NCBI GenBank assembly: GCA_903871865.1
Contig: CAIQIL010000436.1
Location: 1 to 12,982 of the forward strand
Reading direction: 5' to 3'
From: an uncultured Burkholderiales bacterium
GTDB taxonomy: Bacteria > Pseudomonadota > Gammaproteobacteria > Burkholderiales > Burkholderiaceae_C
Length of the DNA stretch: 12,982 bases
In this document: piece by piece, positions 1 through 7,931 of the stretch
How positions within the stretch are numbered: the stretch's first letter is position 1
How the letters are laid out: every line of letters starts with the position of its first letter
Notes under the pieces: model-generated
What the model saw: only the letters and a program-made list of their open reading frames with translations
What the model was told of the DNA's origin: nothing
The model's database searches: none
Position numbers and translations under genes: made by a program

Positions 1-12
1 CAAAACTCAGAT

Positions 13-2598
13 CTAGAGTTGAACGTGGCGCAGCCGCAAGGCATTGCCGACGACGCTCACGGATGACAGCGCCATTGCCGCCGCGGCGATGATCGGCGAC
101 AGCAGCAGGCCGAAGGTGGGATAGAGCACACCGGCGGCGATCGGTACACCGGCGGCGTTGTAGATGAAGGCAAAGAACAGGTTCTGGCGGATGTTGCGCA
201 TGGTGGCCTGGCTCAACTCGCGTGCCTTGGCGATGCCGCGCAAGTCGCCCTTGACCAGCACGATGCGTGCGCTGCTCATGGCCACATCGGTGCCAGTGCC
301 CATGGCGATGCCGACATTGGCCTGGGCCAGCGCAGGCGCGTCGTTCACACCATCGCCCGCCATGGCCACAATGCGCCCTTGGTCCTGCAAAGCCTTGACG
401 TGCTTGTACTTGTCTTCAGGCATCACGCCCGCCTTGACGTCGTCCAGACCCAAGAGCTTGCCCACGGCGGCGGCCGTCACCGGGTTGTCGCCCGTGAGCA
501 TGACGATGCGAACGCCTGAGGCCTTGAGCATGGCAATCGCTTCCGCCGTGGACGCCTTGATGGCGTCGGCCACACCCACATAGCCCGCCAGCTTCGATCC
601 TGCCGCCAGGTACATCACGGTCTGACCTTGCAGCCGCAAGACTTCCACATCCTTGTCAACCGACGAGGTGTCGACCTGCTCGGACGCGAGCAAGCGTGCG
701 TTGCCCAGCAACACGGTTTGGCCGTCAATGACGCCGCGCACGCCCTGCCCCGTCACCGCATCAAAGCCGGACACAGCCGACAGCGTCACGCCATCGGTTT
801 GAGCGCGGCCCACGATGGCGGTGGCCAGGGGATGTTCGCTGAGCTTTTCCAGGCTCGCAGCCCAGGCCAGCACCTGCTGTTTGTCAAATCCATCGGCGGC
901 CACCACGGTCTGTACCGTGGGCTTGCCCTCGGTGAGCGTGCCGGTCTTGTCTACCACCAGGGTATCGACCTTTTCCATCAACTCCAGGGCTTCGGCATCC
1001 TTGATGAGCACGCCTTCTTTGGCCCCGCGCCCCACACCCACGATGATGGACACGGGCGTGGCCAGACCCAGCGCACAGGGGCAGGCAATGATCAACACCG
1101 AAACAGCGACCAGCAGCGCGTTGGCCAGCGCAGGAGCAGGCCCGAATGCCGCCCAGACCAGCGCGGCCACCAAGGCAATGGCCAGCACCGACAGCACAAA
1201 CCAGCCAGAGACCTGATCGGCCAGCTTCTGGATGGGCGCACGTGAACGCCCCGCTTCGGCCACCATCTGAACGATGCGGGCCAGCAGCGTCTCAGACCCG
1301 ACACGCTCGGCCCGCATTGTGAACGAGCCAGTCTGGTTGACCGTGGCCCCCGTGACCTTGCTGCCCGGCACCTTCTCGGCAGGAATGGGCTCGCCCGTGA
1401 TCATGGACTCGTCGATGCTGGACTTGCCATCCAGCACCACCCCGTCCACCGGCACCTTGCTACCCGGCTTGACCCGCAGGGTGTCACCCACCACCACTTG
1501 CTCCAGCGGCACCTCGGCCTCCACGCCATCTGCACCGATGCGGATGGCCGTGTTGGCCGCCAGACCCAGCAGATCCTTGATGGCGGAGTTGGTGCGCGAG
1601 CGAGCGCGCAGCTCCAGCACCTGCCCCAGCAGGACCAGGGTCACGATCACAGCCGCAGCCTCAAAGTACAGCGGCAGGCCGTGCTCGGTCAAAAAGGCTT
1701 GAGGCAACGACTCGGGCAACAAGATGGCATAGACGCTGAACAGGTAGGCCGCCCCGATGCCAATCGCAATCAGGCTGAACATGTTGAGCTGCCACGTGAC
1801 GAACGAGCGCCAACCACGTGCAAAGAAGGGCCAACCGCCCCACAGCACCACAGGTGTGGCCAGCAAGGCTTGCACACATTGAGACCAACTGACCTTGAGC
1901 AAGTGCGGCCAGCCCAACTGCGTCGCCAGGCCATCGACCACCTCGTCAACCCAGGCAGCCAGATTAAACGGGAAGAACTCGTGCATCGCCATCATCAGCA
2001 AAGGCACGGTCAAGACCATCGAGAACCAGAAGCGCTGCGTCATCGAGCGCAACTCGGGGTTGTCGTCTTCGCCCACGGTCGGCAGCAAGGGCTCCAGGTT
2101 CATGCCACAGATCGGGCAATTGCCGGGGTGATCCTGGCGGATCTGCGGATGCATCGGGCAGGTGTAGACCGTGCCTGGTGCTACAGCGGTGACGGGGCCA
2201 CTCGGCGCACCTGGCGCAGTTGGCGCACGGTGGTGCGCATGGCCTTGCGCAGAACTCGGCTTTGGCTCGATGTACCGATGCGGCTCTTTGCTGAATTTAC
2301 CCAGGCAGTTGCTGCTGCAAAAGTAATACGGCCTGCCCGCGTATTCCTGCTTGTGCGGTGAGGCCGTCGTGACGGGCATGCCGCACACCGGATCGGTCAA
2401 CGCCTGATTGGCCGTCGCAGGTGCAACCGATGCCACAGCAGCGTGATCGTGATCGCAGCCTTCGTGCGCCGATCCGTGCTCATGCTCACCGTGCCCACCA
2501 TGTTGATGGCCCTCGTGGCCGTGAGCCGCATCCCCCCCGTGGTGATGGTGTGCATGGGGATCGGAGTGCTCTTTGCTGGTGGGTTGCTCGGACGTCAT
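13..2598 (-). CDS. Copper/silver-type P1B ATPase with His-rich N-terminus, YHS and heavy-metal-binding domains (CopA/SilP-like)
   Basis: This 861-residue ATP-driven pump is predicted to export Cu+/Ag+ from cytoplasm to periplasm. Visible parts in order: a His-rich tail with 16 His in residues 11-52; a YHS domain at about 66-111 (DPVCGMPV, then YYFCSSNC); a zinc-ribbon-like heavy-metal-binding domain at about 145-170 ([17 protein letters not shown]); the actuator motif TGE at 401-403; the transport motif CPC at 506-508; the phosphorylated Asp550 in DKTGTLT; SEHPL at 587-591; and GDGVND at 748-753. The last two helices carry YNAAGVP and MALSS, the recalled signature of the Cu+ (P1B-1) class. 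The usual N-terminal HMA domain (GMxCxxC) is absent, as in SilP-like ATPases. The ATG lies 27 bp after the methyltransferase stop, with only a weak AAGAAG-type ribosome site, so it is probably co-transcribed. The gene is intact. The substrate is inferred from motifs. Confidence 0.95.
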   Translation of the reverse strand: MTSEQPTSKEHSDPHAHHHHGGDAAHGHEGHQHGGHGEHEHGSAHEGCDHDHAAVASVAPATANQALTDPVCGMPVTTASPHKQEYAGRPYYFCSSNCLGKFSKEPHRYIEPKPSSAQGHAHHRAPTAPGAPSGPVTAVAPGTVYTCPMHPQIRQDHPGNCPICGMNLEPLLPTVGEDDNPELRSMTQRFWFSMVLTVPLLMMAMHEFFPFNLAAWVDEVVDGLATQLGWPHLLKVSWSQCVQALLATPVVLWGGWPFFARGWRSFVTWQLNMFSLIAIGIGAAYLFSVYAILLPESLPQAFLTEHGLPLYFEAAAVIVTLVLLGQVLELRARSRTNSAIKDLLGLAANTAIRIGADGVEAEVPLEQVVVGDTLRVKPGSKVPVDGVVLDGKSSIDESMITGEPIPAEKVPGSKVTGATVNQTGSFTMRAERVGSETLLARIVQMVAEAGRSRAPIQKLADQVSGWFVLSVLAIALVAALVWAAFGPAPALANALLVAVSVLIIACPCALGLATPVSIIVGVGRGAKEGVLIKDAEALELMEKVDTLVVDKTGTLTEGKPTVQTVVAADGFDKQQVLAWAASLEKLSEHPLATAIVGRAQTDGVTLSAVSGFDAVTGQGVRGVIDGQTVLLGNARLLASEQVDTSSVDKDVEVLRLQGQTVMYLAAGSKLAGYVGVADAIKASTAEAIAMLKASGVRIVMLTGDNPVTAAAVGKLLGLDDVKAGVMPEDKYKHVKALQDQGRIVAMAGDGVNDAPALAQANVGIAMGTGTDVAMSSARIVLVKGDLRGIAKARELSQATMRNIRQNLFFAFIYNAAGVPIAAGVLYPTFGLLLSPIIAAAAMALSSVSVVGNALRLRHVQL

Positions 2599-2625
2599 CG
2601 TGATTCCAGTTCTTCTTGTTGTTGA

Positions 2626-3276
2626 TCAGCCTACGAGGCGGCTGCGCAGGCGAGGCAGGAAGCGCGGTGTGACCGCCGCATAGTCACGCCAGGTCGAGCC
2701 AAAAGCGCGTTCGGAGTCCTTCTCCTCAGTCAGAGACAGGCGCACGTACATCACAGTGAGCACCGGGAACATCAACACTGTCAGTACGGTAGGCCACTGA
2801 AGCAGGAAGCCAAACATGATCAGCTCGAAAGCAACGTATTGCGGATGCCTGATGCGCCCGTAAGGGCCTGTGCTGGCCATCGAGCCACGGCGCTGTGCGT
2901 GGAAGAGCACCCGCCAAGCGGCCGACAGCAACCAGAAGCCGCAGCCGATGAAGACCAAGCTCAACATGTGAACCCCGTCTGTGTGGGGATCTCCATGTTG
3001 ACCGGTGAGCGTCCACCACAGGTGACCCGCGTCATGCGACAGCAAATTGACGTTGGGATAGCGGGCCTGCAACCACCCCGACAGCAGATAGATGGTCAAG
3101 GGGAAGCCATACATCTCGACAAACAAGGCGACGATGAAGGCCGAGAACGCGCTGAAGCTGCGCCAATCCCTCTTGGTTTGCGGCTTGAAGAAGCTGAAGG
3201 CAAAGGCGATGAAGATGGCCGAATTGAGGGCCACCAGCCCCCACAGGCCGTAAGCGGGCATGTTGTCATGCGTCAT
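2626..3276 (-). CDS. Integral-membrane methyltransferase, isoprenylcysteine carboxyl methyltransferase (ICMT)-like
   Basis: This is a 216-residue membrane protein with hydrophobic segments at about 9-29, 42-66, 100-121 and 148-175. The C-terminal half carries the ICMT/PEMT-like signature: TGPYGRIRHPQY at 136-147, then TEEKDSERAFG...YAAVTPRFLP from about 183. The RHPxY and EE...FG...Y...P elements bind S-adenosylmethionine in that family. The substrate is unknown. Bacteria generally lack prenylated CaaX proteins, so the family name should not be read as a function. The ATG overlaps the stop of the DUF2933 gene by 4 bp (ATGA), which implies translational coupling. A GGAG ribosome site sits 7 nt upstream of the ATG. 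The P-type ATPase follows 27 bp later, so all three probably share one transcript. Family assignment is good and the role in metal resistance is inferred from context only. Confidence 0.88.
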   Translation of the reverse strand: MTHDNMPAYGLWGLVALNSAIFIAFAFSFFKPQTKRDWRSFSAFSAFIVALFVEMYGFPLTIYLLSGWLQARYPNVNLLSHDAGHLWWTLTGQHGDPHTDGVHMLSLVFIGCGFWLLSAAWRVLFHAQRRGSMASTGPYGRIRHPQYVAFELIMFGFLLQWPTVLTVLMFPVLTVMYVRLSLTEEKDSERAFGSTWRDYAAVTPRFLPRLRSRLVG

Positions 3277-3566
3277 GGCCGATCTCCAGTTTGGGGCACT
3301 GGTGAATCGTTTTGCTCACCTGTGCTGCCATGCTGATGTGGGCCGTGATGACCATGACCATGACCGTGGTGCATGAACACATGCATCAAGGGGCAAGCCA
3401 ACAGCAGCAGATAGGGCCAACTACCGGCCACGTGTTGCCAGTGTTCACGCAGGACATAGAAAGCGGCGATCAAGGCCAGCATCGCCACGGCGACACCCAC
3501 GGGGCTCTTGAAGAACGATGCGGATGAGCCTTCAGGCCCCGTGCCGTGTTCATGCTGATGGTCCAT
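3273..3566 (-). CDS. DUF2933 family small His-rich membrane protein
   Basis: This 97-residue protein has two predicted membrane helices (about 20-40 and 50-66), followed directly by a His-rich tail with nine His between residues 62 and 79. The element ACPLMHVFMHHGHGHG at the end of helix 2 is what I recognise as typical of DUF2933, a small family often found in heavy-metal resistance loci. A second short His cluster, MDHQHEH, opens the protein. The start is well supported by AGGAG five nucleotides before the ATG. The gene overlaps the methyltransferase by 4 bp, suggesting the two products are made together and may act together. Metal binding by the His tail is an inference. No enzymatic motif is visible. 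Confidence 0.85.
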   Translation of the reverse strand: MDHQHEHGTGPEGSSASFFKSPVGVAVAMLALIAAFYVLREHWQHVAGSWPYLLLLACPLMHVFMHHGHGHGHHGPHQHGSTGEQNDSPVPQTGDRP

Positions 3567-3609
3567 AGCGACTCCTGATGTTCAGATGGTTGACGGGCGC
3601 ACAAGCGAA

Positions 3610-3645
3610 GACGTTGCGGCGGGCACCCCACCACAACGCCGCGTC
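3610..3645 (-). terminator. Possible weak hairpin after the Met/His-rich gene
   Basis: Just downstream of the Met/His-rich gene's stop is an inverted repeat, GCGGCG/CGCCGC. Outer GACG/CGTC arms can pair after a small bulge, leaving a loop of about 15 nt. No T-run follows, so it is a poor intrinsic terminator. It could stabilise the upstream mRNA or reduce read-through into the DUF2933 gene 83 bp away. Confidence 0.2.
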
Positions 3646-3649
3646 GGCT

Positions 3650-4105
3650 TTACTTGCTTGCAGCGTCCTGCATCGGCTTGGCACCCATCTTGGAGCCCAT
3701 GCCCATGCCAGGCTTCATGTCGCCACCAGGAGCAGAAGCGCCCATGCCTTGAGCGCCCATCATTCCCATATTGCCGCTCTTGTCCATGCCGCCGTTTTTG
3801 TCCATGTGCTCATGCATCTCTTTCATGTGCTTGTCCATGAGCTTCTGGCGCTTGGCGGGGTCCTTGGTGCCGTGGATCTTCTTCATCTCCTTTTGATGCT
3901 TGTCGTGCATCTCGTGCATGCCCTCCATGCCGCCCATCCCGGCTGGTTTGGAGGCCATGTCGGCGGATGGCACCGGTGCAACTGCTGAGGCCGCAGCCTG
4001 GGGATGGTGGGCCTTGTGGTCCTCTTCTTTGGTTTGGGCCGAAGCGTTACCAATGGCGACCAAAGCCAGCATCAGGGAGGAAATCAGTTTCGTGGGGGTG
4101 TGCAT
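3650..4105 (-). CDS. Secreted Met/His/Lys-rich protein, putative periplasmic copper-binding protein
   Basis: This is a 151-residue protein with a clear signal peptide (MHTPTKLISS..., cleavage likely after NASA-Q, about residue 23). The mature part is low-complexity: 20 Met and 10 His in about 128 residues, many Lys and Gly, and no Cys. Met lies in MxM, MxxM and GMGM arrangements, for example MHEMHDKH at 63-70, MDKHMKEMHEHM at 90-101 and GNMGMM at 111-116. Such Met arrays are known to bind Cu+ and Ag+ in periplasmic copper proteins, so a buffering or carrier role is plausible but inferred. I recognise no named family. The start has a strong AAGGAG site 6 nt before the ATG. It is the first gene after a CusR-like palindrome at 4226-4247 and probably heads the unit that ends with the P-type ATPase. 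It is an intact reading frame with no close resemblance to CusF or CopK. Confidence 0.85.
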   Translation of the reverse strand: MHTPTKLISSLMLALVAIGNASAQTKEEDHKAHHPQAAASAVAPVPSADMASKPAGMGGMEGMHEMHDKHQKEMKKIHGTKDPAKRQKLMDKHMKEMHEHMDKNGGMDKSGNMGMMGAQGMGASAPGGDMKPGMGMGSKMGAKPMQDAASK

Positions 4106-4192
4106 GTCATGCTCCTTGTTCGTCAGCTTGCAACATTGAGGTCAGGATCGACCCCTTTGGTTTGACCACGCGCATCAGGTGGTTGGCATCAG

Positions 4193-4198
4193 CTTAGA
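4193..4198 (-). promoter_or_regulatory. Putative -10 element for the Met/His-rich gene
   Basis: On the - strand the hexamer TCTAAG matches TATAAT at 4 of 6 positions. It begins 28 nt past the edge of the CusR-like palindrome, almost the same spacing as the -10-like hexamers on both sides of the other copy. No good -35 is visible, as expected for an activator-dependent promoter. The call is weak and rests mainly on conserved spacing. Confidence 0.3.
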
Positions 4199-4225
4199 GC
4201 GCGGCGCTGTCCGCCGAATTACCGC

Positions 4226-4247
4226 AACATTACGATCCCGTCATGTT
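4226..4247 (-). promoter_or_regulatory. CusR/CopR-like binding palindrome (second copy)
   Basis: Read on the - strand the site is AACATGAC-N6-GTAATGTT. Both 8-bp arms are identical, in the same orientation, to the site in the divergent regulator promoter; only the six central bases differ (GGGATC here). The arms are mutually inverted except for one position. It matches the recalled E. coli CusR box core at about 10 of 14 positions. It lies 120 bp upstream of the Met/His-rich gene's ATG and after the end of the efflux operon, so it marks a second promoter under the same regulator. Confidence 0.7.
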
Positions 4248-4264
4248 CCAGTACTTCGGCTATC

Positions 4265-4290
4265 GACATGCATCACGTTTGATTCATGTC
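4265..4290 (-). terminator. Strong dyad at the stop codon of the His-tailed periplasmic gene
   Basis: The arms GACATGCATCA and TGATTCATGTC are 11 bp with one mismatch and flank a 4-nt loop (CGTT). The dyad begins inside the TGA of the gene at 4289-4750. No T-run follows on the - strand, so it is not a classical intrinsic terminator. It may protect the 3' end of the efflux mRNA, help Rho-dependent ending, or be a protein-binding dyad, since it lies only 17 bp from the CusR-like box. Confidence 0.4.
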
Positions 4291-4750
4291 AATGTTTGTG
4301 ATCCTCATGACCTTCGCCGTGAGACGCCAAGGGCGTGAAACGCGCTTGCTGTTCGTCTTGCCCTGTCAGCTTGATCTTCACTACAGCCTTCAGATCCGGC
4401 TCCGATGCATAGATCGCGTGACCCGTCAACTTGTTGTCGCCATCAGGCGTCAGTACAGCGTTGACCTTGGCTTTGCCGGATAGCAATGTGATGGATCCAG
4501 AGGCACCAGCGGTCGGGGTTTTGGTACCGGCATGGTCCGTCACATAGACCGCGATGGCGTTGTCCTTGGCGGCCTTGCTGTCTTTGACGAGCACCAGCTC
4601 GTAGTGGCTGGCGCCTGCCATGCGCAACTGGCCGCCATGGGGCGCCGTCATCATGTCCAAGTCGTGCTCGCTGTGTGCATGGGCCAGCGGCGCCAGCAGA
4701 ACACCCAAGGTCAGGCCCGCAGCCAGGGCAAGGGTTTTGATCGCTTTCAT
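4289..4750 (-). CDS. Small periplasmic protein with His-rich ends, unknown function (last gene of the efflux operon)
   Basis: This 153-residue protein has a signal peptide at about 1-24 (MKAIKTLALAAGLTLG..., then HAHA-type cleavage). The mature N-terminus is HSEHDLDMM, and the protein ends HGEGHEDHKH. The middle (about 48-140) looks like a beta-sandwich: ELVLV, IAVYVTD, a P-T-AGASGSITL turn, and repeated alternating hydrophobic strands. It loosely resembles the FixH/YtkA-like region of the protein encoded at 9076-9663. The start was placed at the ATG because AAAAGGATATTCACC gives a good ribosome site there and the signal peptide begins at that Met. A TTG ten codons upstream has no comparable site. 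It follows the RND pump gene by 52 bp. A metal-binding or pump-accessory role is inferred from the His and Met residues and the position. I do not recognise a characterised family. Confidence 0.82.
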   Translation of the reverse strand: MKAIKTLALAAGLTLGVLLAPLAHAHSEHDLDMMTAPHGGQLRMAGASHYELVLVKDSKAAKDNAIAVYVTDHAGTKTPTAGASGSITLLSGKAKVNAVLTPDGDNKLTGHAIYASEPDLKAVVKIKLTGQDEQQARFTPLASHGEGHEDHKH

Positions 4751-4784
4751 GGTGAATATCCTTTTCTCTTGCTTGGTCAAAATT

Positions 4785-4800
4785 GCGTTGTCGTCAACGC
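4785..4800 (-). terminator. Hairpin with short T-run after the RND pump gene
   Basis: On the - strand GCGTTG-ACGA-CAACGC forms a perfect 6-bp stem with a 4-nt loop and is followed by AATTTTG. It lies two bases after the pump gene's stop. The stem is short, so it is more likely a partial terminator that lowers expression of the following small gene than a full stop. Confidence 0.35.
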
Positions 4801-4802
4801 GG

Positions 4803-7800
4803 TCAATAGCTCTCGCCCGAGTGGGCGCTCAGCAGGTGCGCCAGGGGTTTGCGCCCCCAGAGCCAAAACATCAAGGGGGTGAGCACGGTGTCCAGCACCG
4901 TCGAGCTGATCAGCCCGCCAAAGATCACCACAGCCACGGGGTGCAGCACCTCCTTGCCGGGCGCGTTGGCCGACATCAGAAGCGGCACCAGCGCGAACGC
5001 CGCCACCAGGGCTGTCATCAGCACCGGCGTCAGCCGCTCCAACGAACCGCGCACGATCAGGGGTTGGCCGAACTGCTCGCCCTCCAGCGCGCACAGGTTG
5101 ATGTAGTGGCTGATCTTGAGGATGCCGTTGCGCGTGGCGATGCCTGTGAGCGTGATGAAGCCCACCAGGGCCGCCACCGACAGGGCCTGCCCAGAGATCC
5201 ACAAAGCCACCACGCTGCCCACCAGGGCCAGTGGGATGTTGCCCATGATGATGGCCGTGAGCACCACCGAGCGGTAACGGCTGTACAGCACCATGAAAAT
5301 CAGCACCAGCGAGATGGCTGCCAGCAGCGCCATGAGCTGGGCCGCTTGCTCCTGGGCCTGAAACTGACCTTCCAAGGCCGTGAAGTAGCCTTCAGGCAAA
5401 GGCTTGGATGCGATCTCCGCACGGATGGCTTTCACCACCTCGGCCAGGTCACGCCCATCGGTGTTGGCCGAGATGACGATGCGGCGGCGCGCGTTCTCGC
5501 GGCTGATCTGGTTGGGGCCGTCGGCGTCCTCGATCTGGGCCAGTTGAGGCAGGGGCACTCGGCCGGTGGGCGTTTCGATCAGCAAGTTGGCCAGGTCGGT
5601 TGCACCACGCTGGTTGTCGGGCAAACGCACCAACAGGTCAAAACGGCGATTGCCCTCCACGACCTGGGTGATGCGCTCGCCTTCGATCATCTCTTGCAAG
5701 GACCGCAGCAAAGTGCCCGGCGCCACCCCCAAGCGCGCGGCCTGGTCGTAGTCGATGCGGATCTTGATCTGCGGGATCAGCACCTGCTTTTCGATCTGCA
5801 GGTCGGTAATGCCTGGGATGCGACTGAGCCGGGACTGCATGTCACCCGCCAGGCCACGCAAGGTGTCCAGGTCATCACCATAGATCTTCAGGGCGATCTG
5901 GGCGCGCACGCCGGACAGGAGGTGGTCCAGGCGATGGGAGATGGGTTGCCCCACGTTACTGACGGCGGGCAACACCGCCAGGCGGGTGCGCAGGTCCGCG
6001 ATGATTTCTTCACGCGAACGGGCCGAGGGCTTGAGGTCCACGTCCATCTCGGAGGAATGCACCCCTTCGGCGTGCTCGTCCAGCTCGGCGCGGCCCGTGC
6101 GACGCCCCACCTGGGTCACCTCCGGCACGCTGGCCATGATCTGCTCGGCCATGGTACCAATGCGATCCGACTCGGCCAGAGAGGTGCCCGGGTTGAGCAG
6201 CAAACTGACCGTGAGCGTGCCCTCGTTGAACGGTGGCAGGAAGGCGCGAGGCATCCAGGCCATGGACGCGCCCGCCAGCACCACGGCCACGGCCGCGATC
6301 GACAGCAGCACGCGGCTGTGCTGGAAAGACCAGTTCAGCAAGCGCGTGTCTCCGCGCTTAAGCCAGCGCACCAAGGGGCTGTCGCCATGGCCCTCCAGCT
6401 TGAGCTTGGGCAAGAGGTAGTAGGCCATCACGGGCGTGAGCGTGACCGACACAATCATGCTGGCCAGGATGGACACGATGTATGCCATGCCCAGTGGCGT
6501 GAACAACCGGCCTTCGATACCAGGCAAAACGAACAGCGGCACGAACACCAGCACGATGATCAGCGTGGCGTACACGATGGCCGAGCGCACCTCCAGCGTG
6601 GCATGTGCGATGACCTCGATCACCGGGCGCGGCGTGGGCAAGGCCTGGTTGAGCCTCAGGCGGCGCAGCACGTTCTCCACACCCACCACAGCGTCGTCCA
6701 CCAGCTCGCCAATCGCAATGGCCAGGCCTCCCAGGGTCATGGTGTTGATCGACAGGCCCATGTAGTGGAACACCAGCGCGGTCACCAGCAGAGACAGCGG
6801 TATGGCCATCAGCGAGATCACCGTGGTGCGCACATTGAGCAGGAAGAGGAACAGCACAACGGCCACCAGGATGGCGCCATCGCGCAAGGCCTCTTCGACG
6901 TTGTTCACCGAATGCTCGATGAAGTCCGCCTGCTTGAACAGGAACTGCGGTACAGCCAGCCCATGTGGGCGGGCTTTGGCCAGATCGCCCATGGCCTGTT
7001 CCACCGCCCGGGTGACGGTCACGCTATCGGCGCTAGGCTGCTTCTGCACGGACAGGATGACGGCGGGTTTGCCGTTGTAGCTGGCATCACCTCGCTTGGT
7101 GGCCGCAGCCACTTTGACGTCCGCCAGTTGTTTGAGCAGGATGGGCTGCCCGTTGCGCACGGTGACCACGAGGTTTTGCAGATCCTCGATGCGGCTGGTT
7201 CGCCCGATCTGGCGGATCAGGTATTCGCGGCCGTTGGCTTCCAGAAAGCCGCCACTGGTGTTGGCGCCGAAATCCTGCAAGGCCGTGGCCAGCTTTTCTC
7301 GCTCCACGCCCAGGGCCATCAATTGCTCGGGCTTGAGCTCAACGCGGTACTGGCGCACTTCGCCACCGATCGGGATGACCTGGGCCACGCCTGGGATGGT
7401 CAGCAAGCGGGGCCGCATCACCCAGTCGGCATATTCGCGCACCTGCATCGGACTGACCACGGCCGGATCGGCTGGCAAGGCGATCAGCATGATCTCGCCC
7501 ATGATGGAAGAGATCGGGCCCAACTGCGGCACGATGCCGGGTGGCAACTGGTCACGCACCAGGTTCAGCCGCTCGTTGACCTGCTGGCGATTGCGGTAGA
7601 TGTCAGTGCCCCAGTCGAACTCGACGTTGACCACGGACAGGCCAATGCCCGAGACCGAACGCACCCGGGTCACTCCCGGCATGCCATTCATGCTGGACTC
7701 GACCGGCAAGGTCACCAACTGCTCGACCTCTTCCGGGGCCATGCCACCGGCTTCGGTCATCAGGGTGACGGTGGGTTTGTTAAGGTCTGGGAAGACATCC

Positions 7801-7907
7801 ACGGGCATCTGACGCACGGTCAGCACCCCGTAGAGCACCAGGAGCATGGAGACGACCAGAACGATCAGCCGCTGCTTGAGGCTGCTGTGAATGAGGAAAT
7901 CGAACAC
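4803..7907 (-). CDS. Heavy-metal efflux RND transporter permease, CusA/CzcA family
   Basis: This 1034-residue inner-membrane proton-driven pump is the engine of a tripartite CBA efflux complex that expels metal from periplasm or cytoplasm across the outer membrane. Length, the N-terminal helix at about 12-31, two large periplasmic loops (about 32-340 and 553-855) and two blocks of five further helices fit the HME-RND family. The proton-relay motif in helix 4 is AIGELVDDAVVGVEN at 398-412, with D404, D405 and E411. This differs from the CzcA form (DFG...DGA...EN) and from CusA (AIGAMVDAA...EN). By recalled alignment, the CusA copper-site Met623 is His662 here and Met672 is Arg745, so the metal specificity cannot be read from CusA. 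The start is GTG, chosen for the AAGGGA site just upstream and the family-typical MFDFLI opening. It follows the fusion-protein gene by 24 bp. The family is certain; Cu/Ag specificity is inferred from neighbours. Confidence 0.95.
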   Translation of the reverse strand: MFDFLIHSSLKQRLIVLVVSMLLVLYGVLTVRQMPVDVFPDLNKPTVTLMTEAGGMAPEEVEQLVTLPVESSMNGMPGVTRVRSVSGIGLSVVNVEFDWGTDIYRNRQQVNERLNLVRDQLPPGIVPQLGPISSIMGEIMLIALPADPAVVSPMQVREYADWVMRPRLLTIPGVAQVIPIGGEVRQYRVELKPEQLMALGVEREKLATALQDFGANTSGGFLEANGREYLIRQIGRTSRIEDLQNLVVTVRNGQPILLKQLADVKVAAATKRGDASYNGKPAVILSVQKQPSADSVTVTRAVEQAMGDLAKARPHGLAVPQFLFKQADFIEHSVNNVEEALRDGAILVAVVLFLFLLNVRTTVISLMAIPLSLLVTALVFHYMGLSINTMTLGGLAIAIGELVDDAVVGVENVLRRLRLNQALPTPRPVIEVIAHATLEVRSAIVYATLIIVLVFVPLFVLPGIEGRLFTPLGMAYIVSILASMIVSVTLTPVMAYYLLPKLKLEGHGDSPLVRWLKRGDTRLLNWSFQHSRVLLSIAAVAVVLAGASMAWMPRAFLPPFNEGTLTVSLLLNPGTSLAESDRIGTMAEQIMASVPEVTQVGRRTGRAELDEHAEGVHSSEMDVDLKPSARSREEIIADLRTRLAVLPAVSNVGQPISHRLDHLLSGVRAQIALKIYGDDLDTLRGLAGDMQSRLSRIPGITDLQIEKQVLIPQIKIRIDYDQAARLGVAPGTLLRSLQEMIEGERITQVVEGNRRFDLLVRLPDNQRGATDLANLLIETPTGRVPLPQLAQIEDADGPNQISRENARRRIVISANTDGRDLAEVVKAIRAEIASKPLPEGYFTALEGQFQAQEQAAQLMALLAAISLVLIFMVLYSRYRSVVLTAIIMGNIPLALVGSVVALWISGQALSVAALVGFITLTGIATRNGILKISHYINLCALEGEQFGQPLIVRGSLERLTPVLMTALVAAFALVPLLMSANAPGKEVLHPVAVVIFGGLISSTVLDTVLTPLMFWLWGRKPLAHLLSAHSGESY

Positions 7908-7931
7908 GGTGTTCCCTTGGTGTGTTGACGC

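Noticed and set aside
1498..2361. Long + strand open frame opposite the P-type ATPase gene
   Set aside because: It has the same antisense composition (Gln, Arg and His rich) and lies wholly within a well-supported ATPase gene, with no ribosome site or domain.
4106..4288. A possible extra small gene or small RNA in the 183-bp gap
   Set aside because: I found no convincing open frame with a ribosome site. The region is accounted for by the regulator palindrome, a likely promoter, the leader of the Met-rich gene and the dyad at the preceding stop.
4751..4780. Longer TTG-start version of the small periplasmic protein
   Set aside because: It would add ten residues before an obvious signal peptide. 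The ATG at 4750 has a clear AAAAGGA site while the TTG has none.
4620..7928. Very long + strand open frame (about 1100 codons) opposite the RND pump gene
   Set aside because: Its translation is dominated by His, Gln, Arg and Gly with no recognisable domain, as expected for the complement of a GC-rich gene. The opposite strand encodes a complete, motif-rich RND pump.
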